9,937 bases of DNA from Syntrophaceae bacterium CG2_30_49_12. GTDB lineage: Bacteria > Desulfobacterota > Syntrophia > Syntrophales > CG2-30-49-12. How positions within the stretch are numbered: position 1 is the first letter of the stretch; every line of letters begins with the position of its first letter. Positions 6,729 to 9,937 of this stretch are shown piece by piece. Made by a program: the position numbers and the translations under genes. The notes under the pieces were generated by a model. It saw only the letters and a program-made list of their open reading frames with translations. It made no database searches and had not been told where the DNA came from. Location of the stretch: positions 6,212 through 16,148 of the forward strand of contig MNZP01000003.1 in assembly GCA_001873675.1 (NCBI GenBank). The letters run 5' to 3'.

Positions 6729-7922
6729 ATGGCTAAGAAAAAATTTGAGAGGACGAAGCCGCATCTAAATATCGGGACCATCGGACATGTTGACCATGGC
6801 AAAACTACGTTGACTTCAGCTATTACAAAACATCTGGCTAAAAAAGGTTTGGCCGAGTACAGACCCTTCGATTCCATTGACAATGCGCCTGAAGAAAAGG
6901 AAAGGGGCCTTACCATCAATATCTCACATGTAGAGTATCAAACAGTCAAGCGGCATTACGCCCATGTTGACTGTCCAGGCCATGCGGACTATATTAAGAA
7001 TATGATTTCAGGAGCAGCTCACATGGATGGGACAATCCTGGTGGTGGCTGCGTCTGATGGTCCCATGCCTCAAACAAGAGAACACATCCTCCTTGCAAAG
7101 CAAGTGCAGGTTCCCTCTATTGTAGTCTATATGAACAAGGTTGACCTGGTTGATGACCCTGAACTCCTCGATCTTGTTGAGTTAGAAGTGAGGGAGCTGT
7201 TGACAGAATATGATTTCCCCGGCGACGAAATTCCCATTATTAGGGGGTCGGCTCTGAAGGCATTAGAGACTGATGATTCCAATTCTCCTGATGCGAAGTC
7301 AATATGGGAACTAATGGATGCCGTAGATAGCTATATTCAGGAACCCATCCGTGACCTGGACAAACCATTTCTTATGCCGGTTGGTGACGTATTTTCCATA
7401 TCCGGCCGGGGAACTGTGGTAACAGGCAGGATAGACCGAGGCATCGTCAGAACGGGAGAAGAAATTGAAATTGTAGGTATCAGACCTACCTTTAAGACAG
7501 TTTGTACCGGCGTTGAGATGTTTCGTAAGACCCTTGATGAAGGCAGGGCCGGGGATGATGTTGGTCTGCTCCTGCGGGGGACCAAGCGTGAGGAAGTGGA
7601 AAGGGGTCAGGTTGTGGCAAAACCGGGATCAATAACCCCTCATAGAAAATTTCAGGCAACCGTTTATGTGCTGACCAAGGAAGAGGGGGGGAGACATACA
7701 CCTTTCTTTTCCGGTTATCGGCCCCAATTCTATTTCAGGACAACAGACGTTACCGGTGTCTGCACTTTGCCTGAAGGGGTGGAAATGGTTATGCCCGGAG
7801 ATAATGTCAATCTTGAGATACAACTGCTTACCCCTATCGCCATGGAAGAACAGCTCAGGTTTGCTATCCGTGAAGGTGGCAGGACCGTGGGAGCCGGTGC
7901 TGTAAGTAAGGTCATTGAATAA
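6729..7922 (+). CDS. tuf: Translation elongation factor Tu, 397 aa
   Basis: EF-Tu is the GTPase that carries aminoacyl-tRNA to the ribosomal A site. All G motifs are present: the P-loop GHVDHGKT at 19-26, the switch I region (DNAPEEKERG, then Leu-Thr with the Mg-binding Thr62), DCPGH at 81-85 with the catalytic His85, NKVD at 136-139 and SALK at 174-177. Domain 2 (GRGTVVTGRIDRG) and domain 3 (GGRHTPFFSGYRPQFYFRTT and the GRTVGAG end) are complete. Residues whose change gives kirromycin resistance in E. coli, including Leu and Gln in the TREHILLAKQV segment, Tyr161 and the Ala of VGAG, are wild type. The length is normal. The only slightly unusual stretch is the acidic, Ser-rich ETDDSNSPDAK after SALK, a variable loop in the family. 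The gene follows rpsG after 31 nt; whether a second tuf copy exists elsewhere cannot be seen. Confidence 0.99.
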   Translation: MAKKKFERTKPHLNIGTIGHVDHGKTTLTSAITKHLAKKGLAEYRPFDSIDNAPEEKERGLTINISHVEYQTVKRHYAHVDCPGHADYIKNMISGAAHMDGTILVVAASDGPMPQTREHILLAKQVQVPSIVVYMNKVDLVDDPELLDLVELEVRELLTEYDFPGDEIPIIRGSALKALETDDSNSPDAKSIWELMDAVDSYIQEPIRDLDKPFLMPVGDVFSISGRGTVVTGRIDRGIVRTGEEIEIVGIRPTFKTVCTGVEMFRKTLDEGRAGDDVGLLLRGTKREEVERGQVVAKPGSITPHRKFQATVYVLTKEEGGRHTPFFSGYRPQFYFRTTDVTGVCTLPEGVEMVMPGDNVNLEIQLLTPIAMEEQLRFAIREGGRTVGAGAVSKVIE

Positions 7923-7937
7923 TAGGTCGTAGGGACT

Positions 7938-7965
7938 AAGGAGTGGATAATACCAGGGGCGGGAG
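7938..7965 (+). promoter_or_regulatory. Translation initiation region of rpsJ, with two possible Shine-Dalgarno sites
   Basis: Two purine-rich sites precede rpsJ. AAGGAG at 7938-7943 is the better sequence but lies 24 nt before the ATG. The GGGGCGGGAG run at 7956-7965 is adjacent to the ATG at 7968, with its GGGG part 8 nt away. Reading the rpsJ frame backwards gives no ATG, GTG or TTG before the TAG at 7923-7925, so 7968 is the first canonical start. The frame does contain ATA ATA at 7947-7952, just after AAGGAG. Confidence 0.5.
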
Positions 7966-7967
7966 CG

Positions 7968-8276
7968 ATGAAAGAGCAAAAGATTAGAATTCGCCTTAAG
8001 GCTTACGATCATAAACTACTGGATCGTTCGGTGGAAGAAATTGTGGAAACGGCAAAAAGGACTGGCGCCCATGTTGCCGGTCCCATTCCCCTGCCGATAG
8101 AAATAAATAAATTCTGTGTCAATAGATCGCCACATGTAGACAAAAAATCGAGGGAGCAGTTTGAAATCAGGACGCATAAAAGACTGATTGACATTATTGA
8201 ACCGACACAATCAACAGTAGATGCACTTATGAAGCTGGATCTCTCTGCCGGCGTTGATGTGGAGATAAAAGCATAG
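7968..8276 (+). CDS. rpsJ: Small ribosomal subunit protein S10 (uS10 / NusE), 102 aa
   Basis: S10 is a 30S head protein. As NusE it also links RNA polymerase antitermination complexes (with NusB and NusG) to the ribosome. The protein matches E. coli S10 in the N-terminal KIRIRLKAYDHKLLD strand and helix, the VETAKRTGA segment, the GPIPLP turn before the extended loop, and the C-terminal RTHKRLIDIIEPTQSTVDAL block. The length of 102 aa is normal. The start at 7968 fits the family N-terminus, although its best Shine-Dalgarno candidate is oddly placed. tuf ends 45 nt upstream, and there is no room for the long structured leader through which L4 controls the E. coli S10 operon. rplC follows after 36 nt. 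Confidence 0.98.
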   Translation: MKEQKIRIRLKAYDHKLLDRSVEEIVETAKRTGAHVAGPIPLPIEINKFCVNRSPHVDKKSREQFEIRTHKRLIDIIEPTQSTVDALMKLDLSAGVDVEIKA

Positions 8277-8312
8277 GTGTGAAAAAAACCTTAATAAGTA
8301 GGCGTTGTGATT

Positions 8313-8942
8313 ATGGTAGGACTTATCGGTAGAAAATTAGGTATGACGCAGATTTTCTCAGAAGACGGCGCCGCAGTTCCGGTAACTGCCATCGAGGTGG
8401 AGTCTTCCGTGGTAATCCAGAAGAAAACCGGAGAAAATGATGGCTACGACGCTGTGCAGTTAGGTTATGGCCATGCAAAGTCCAAACATGTAACTGCCGC
8501 CCTCCAGGGACACTTCAAAAAGGCGGATAAGGGTTTCTTTCGGATCCTCCGGGAATTCAGGACAGATACCGCTAACTATGAGGTTGGTCAGGAACTAAAA
8601 GCTGATGTTTTTAAGGTTGGCGACTATGTGGATGTGGTTGGAATCACCAAAGGCAAAGGCTTTGCCGGCGTTATAAAAAGGCACGGTTTCAGCGGGGGCA
8701 GGGCAACCCATGGTTCTATGTTCCATCGAGCCCCTGGATCCATTGGTGCAAGTGCCTACCCTTCCCGTGTGTTTAAGGGGAAAAAGCTACCGGGACACAT
8801 GGGAAATGTGAGGAAAACAGTTCAAAATTTAATGATTCACAGTGTAAGACACGAAAGAAATATGATTTTGGTCAAGGGAGCGGTTCCGGGGAGCAAGAAT
8901 GGTTTTGTTTTAATCAAGCAAGCAATAAAAATTAAGTCGTAA
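8313..8942 (+). CDS. rplC: Large ribosomal subunit protein L3 (uL3), 209 aa
   Basis: L3 is an early-assembly 50S protein whose long loop reaches towards the peptidyl transferase centre. The N-terminus VGLIGRKLGMTQIF, the GKGFAGVIKRHGF segment, the ATHGSMFHRAPGSIG loop and the FKGKKLPGHMGN block are clear family signatures. The ATG at 8313 gives the usual start. A GTG at 8307, two codons upstream in frame, is an alternative. The Shine-Dalgarno sequence is weak (AGTAGG, 8297-8302). In E. coli, PrmB methylates Gln150 of L3; here the aligned stretch is IGASAYPSRVF with Ala148 at that place, so this modification cannot occur at that position. The stop codon lies inside a duplicated 7-nt sequence. 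rplD follows after 27 nt. Confidence 0.98.
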   Translation: MVGLIGRKLGMTQIFSEDGAAVPVTAIEVESSVVIQKKTGENDGYDAVQLGYGHAKSKHVTAALQGHFKKADKGFFRILREFRTDTANYEVGQELKADVFKVGDYVDVVGITKGKGFAGVIKRHGFSGGRATHGSMFHRAPGSIGASAYPSRVFKGKKLPGHMGNVRKTVQNLMIHSVRHERNMILVKGAVPGSKNGFVLIKQAIKIKS

Positions 8943-8947
8943 GTCGT
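8934..8947 (+). repeat. Tandem duplication of AAGTCGT across the rplC stop codon
   Basis: AAGTCGT occurs twice in a row (8934-8940 and 8941-8947). The rplC stop TAA (8940-8942) is formed at the junction of the two copies. A single exact 7-nt duplication can arise by polymerase slippage and may be chance. It is recorded because its 7-nt period matches the heptamers before rpoC. Confidence 0.55.
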
Positions 8948-8969
8948 ATTTGTTTTTGGAGTTATCAAT

Positions 8970-9593
8970 ATGCCAGTGGTGGAAATATACGATATTGAAA
9001 AGAATAAGGTAGGCGAGATCGAACTCTCTGATATCGTCTTTGGCACGGAGTTGAATGAAGCAGCCCTTTATGATGTGGTAAGAATGCAGATGGCATCCCA
9101 CAGAATGGGAACTGCCTCGACTAAGGAGAGAAGCGATGTCAGAGGTGGTGGAAGGAAGCCGTGGCGTCAGAAAGGAACAGGTAGGGCAAGGGCTGGTACA
9201 AGGAGGTCTCCTCTCTGGAGAGGTGGGGGAACTGTCTTTGGTCCTAAACCGAGGGATTACGTATGTAAAGTACCCAAAAAAGTAAGAAAAAAGGCCCTGA
9301 TCTCCGCCCTGAGCATGAAGGTCAGAGAGGAACGGATGTTGATTCTCAGAGATTTTCCGATGGAGGAAATCAAGACAAAGAAATTCAAAGAGGTGGTTGA
9401 GCGGTTTGGATTGGAAAAAGCCTTGTTCGTTTTGGATAAGCCATATCCGAATCTCGAGAGGGCATCGAGAAATCTCAAAGACATTGGTATGATACGTTCA
9501 GAAGGGATAAATGTCTACGATCTGCTGAATCATGGTCATGTCGTCCTTTTAGAGCCCGCCGTCAGGATGATTGAAGGGGCACTGTTGTCATGA
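8970..9593 (+). CDS. rplD: Large ribosomal subunit protein L4 (uL4), 207 aa
   Basis: L4 is a primary 23S rRNA-binding protein whose extended loop lines the peptide exit tunnel. The loop is intact, with RGGGRKPWRQKGTGRARAG at about residues 58-76. Lys68 aligns with E. coli Lys63, the position where Glu gives macrolide resistance, so no resistance change is present. The globular part (KVRKKALISALSMK and the ASRNLKDIGMI segment) is also typical. The length is normal (E. coli has 201 aa). The ATG at 8970 has GGAG 8 nt upstream (8958-8961) and fits the family N-terminus. The stop overlaps the rplW start in an ATGA, so rplW is probably translated by coupling. In E. coli, L4 also represses the S10 operon through a leader upstream of rpsJ; no such leader is present here. 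Confidence 0.98.
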   Translation: MPVVEIYDIEKNKVGEIELSDIVFGTELNEAALYDVVRMQMASHRMGTASTKERSDVRGGGRKPWRQKGTGRARAGTRRSPLWRGGGTVFGPKPRDYVCKVPKKVRKKALISALSMKVREERMLILRDFPMEEIKTKKFKEVVERFGLEKALFVLDKPYPNLERASRNLKDIGMIRSEGINVYDLLNHGHVVLLEPAVRMIEGALLS

Positions 9594-9880
9594 GAGAAAT
9601 GTATGACATTATAAAAAAATATATAGTTACTGAAAAGAGCGCCACCGTAAAGGATGAATATAATAAGTATATTTTTGAAGTTGATCGCCGGGCGAACAAG
9701 ATTGAGATCGGCAATGCGGTGGAGAAACTCTTTAAGGTTAAAATCGTTGATGTTCATATAATGAATGTGGTGGGTAAGAAAAAGAGGGTAGGAAAAATTT
9801 TGGGAAAGAAGCGCGACTGGAAAAAGGCAATTATTACCCTTGCCCCTGGCAACGTTATCGAGATTTTCTCAGGAGTATAA
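9590..9880 (+). CDS. rplW: Large ribosomal subunit protein L23 (uL23), 96 aa
   Basis: L23 binds 23S rRNA domain III and lies beside the exit of the peptide tunnel, where it docks trigger factor and the signal recognition particle. The TEK motif near the N-terminus, the ANKIEIGNAVEKLFKVKI helix and strand, and the KKRDWKKAIITLAPG segment identify it. Glu15 aligns with E. coli Glu18, the trigger-factor contact. The start ATG at 9590 overlaps the rplD TGA by 4 nt, and AAGGGG (9574-9579) lies upstream inside rplD. A second in-frame ATG at 9599 would shorten the protein by three residues and cannot be excluded. The length of 96 aa is normal. rplB starts 16 nt after the stop. Confidence 0.97.
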   Translation: MREMYDIIKKYIVTEKSATVKDEYNKYIFEVDRRANKIEIGNAVEKLFKVKIVDVHIMNVVGKKKRVGKILGKKRDWKKAIITLAPGNVIEIFSGV

Positions 9881-9896
9881 TAAGGATTAAAGGTAC

Positions 9897-9937
9897 ATGG
9901 CAATAAAAAAATATAAACCCACATCACCGGGCAGAAG
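9897..9937 (+). CDS. rplB: Large ribosomal subunit protein L2 (uL2), N-terminal fragment (continues past window)
   Basis: Only the first 13 full codons are visible, reading M-A-I-K-K-Y-K-P-T-S-P-G-R, with the next codon starting as AG. This is the characteristic N-terminus of L2, the 23S rRNA-binding protein needed for subunit association and peptidyl transferase activity. AAGGA at 9882-9886, 10 nt upstream, is a suitable Shine-Dalgarno sequence. The position directly after rplW is the standard S10 operon order. The rest of the gene is outside the window. Confidence 0.93.
   Translation, partial: MAIKKYKPTSPGR

Noticed and set aside
7923..7967. Terminator or S10-type leader between tuf and rpsJ
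   Set aside because: The gap is 45 nt and has no GC-rich stem followed by a T-tract. It is too short for the long structured leader used for L4 control in E. coli.

Overview
The window is a stretch of bacterial housekeeping DNA carrying the core transcription and translation genes. All ten genes lie on the + strand in the order rpoB (3' part) - rpoC - rpsL - rpsG - tuf - rpsJ - rplC - rplD - rplW - rplB (first 41 nt). This is the beta/beta' RNA polymerase operon running straight into the str (S12/S7/EF-Tu) and S10 ribosomal protein operons. Residues recalled from the E. coli homologues line up almost without gaps. Both RNA polymerase subunits carry the proteobacterial-type inserts: an SI2-like helical insert in beta, and the large SI3 insert in the trigger loop of beta'. 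The proteins nevertheless differ clearly from the gammaproteobacterial versions. L3, for example, lacks the Gln that PrmB methylates in E. coli. Together with the fused rpoBC-str-S10 layout, this suggests a Deltaproteobacteria/Desulfobacterota-type organism. That placement is inference and was not tested with a tree.

Layout: 1-1524 C-terminal 507 residues of RpoB; 1525-1642 a 118-nt gap built mostly from two families of tandem 7-nt repeats; 1643-5791 RpoC; 5841-6212 S12; 6227-6697 S7; 6729-7922 EF-Tu; 7968-8276 S10; 8313-8942 L3; 8970-9593 L4; 9590-9880 L23, overlapping rplD by 4 nt; 9897-9937 start of L2. The other gaps are 14-49 nt. No rho-independent terminator or convincing internal promoter was seen, so the block is probably transcribed as one long unit from promoters upstream of the window. 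No stretch longer than 118 nt lacks a gene. There are no tRNAs, rRNAs, mobile elements or CRISPR arrays.

The most notable points are two. First, the rpoB-rpoC spacer holds nine exact-period GTTCANN heptamers followed by three NCCCTGA heptamers, which abut the rpoC ribosome binding site. Second, fusA (EF-G) is absent from its usual place between rpsG and tuf. No new kind of biological system is visible: apart from the heptamer spacer and the missing fusA, the region is conserved housekeeping sequence with intact genes and intact key residues.
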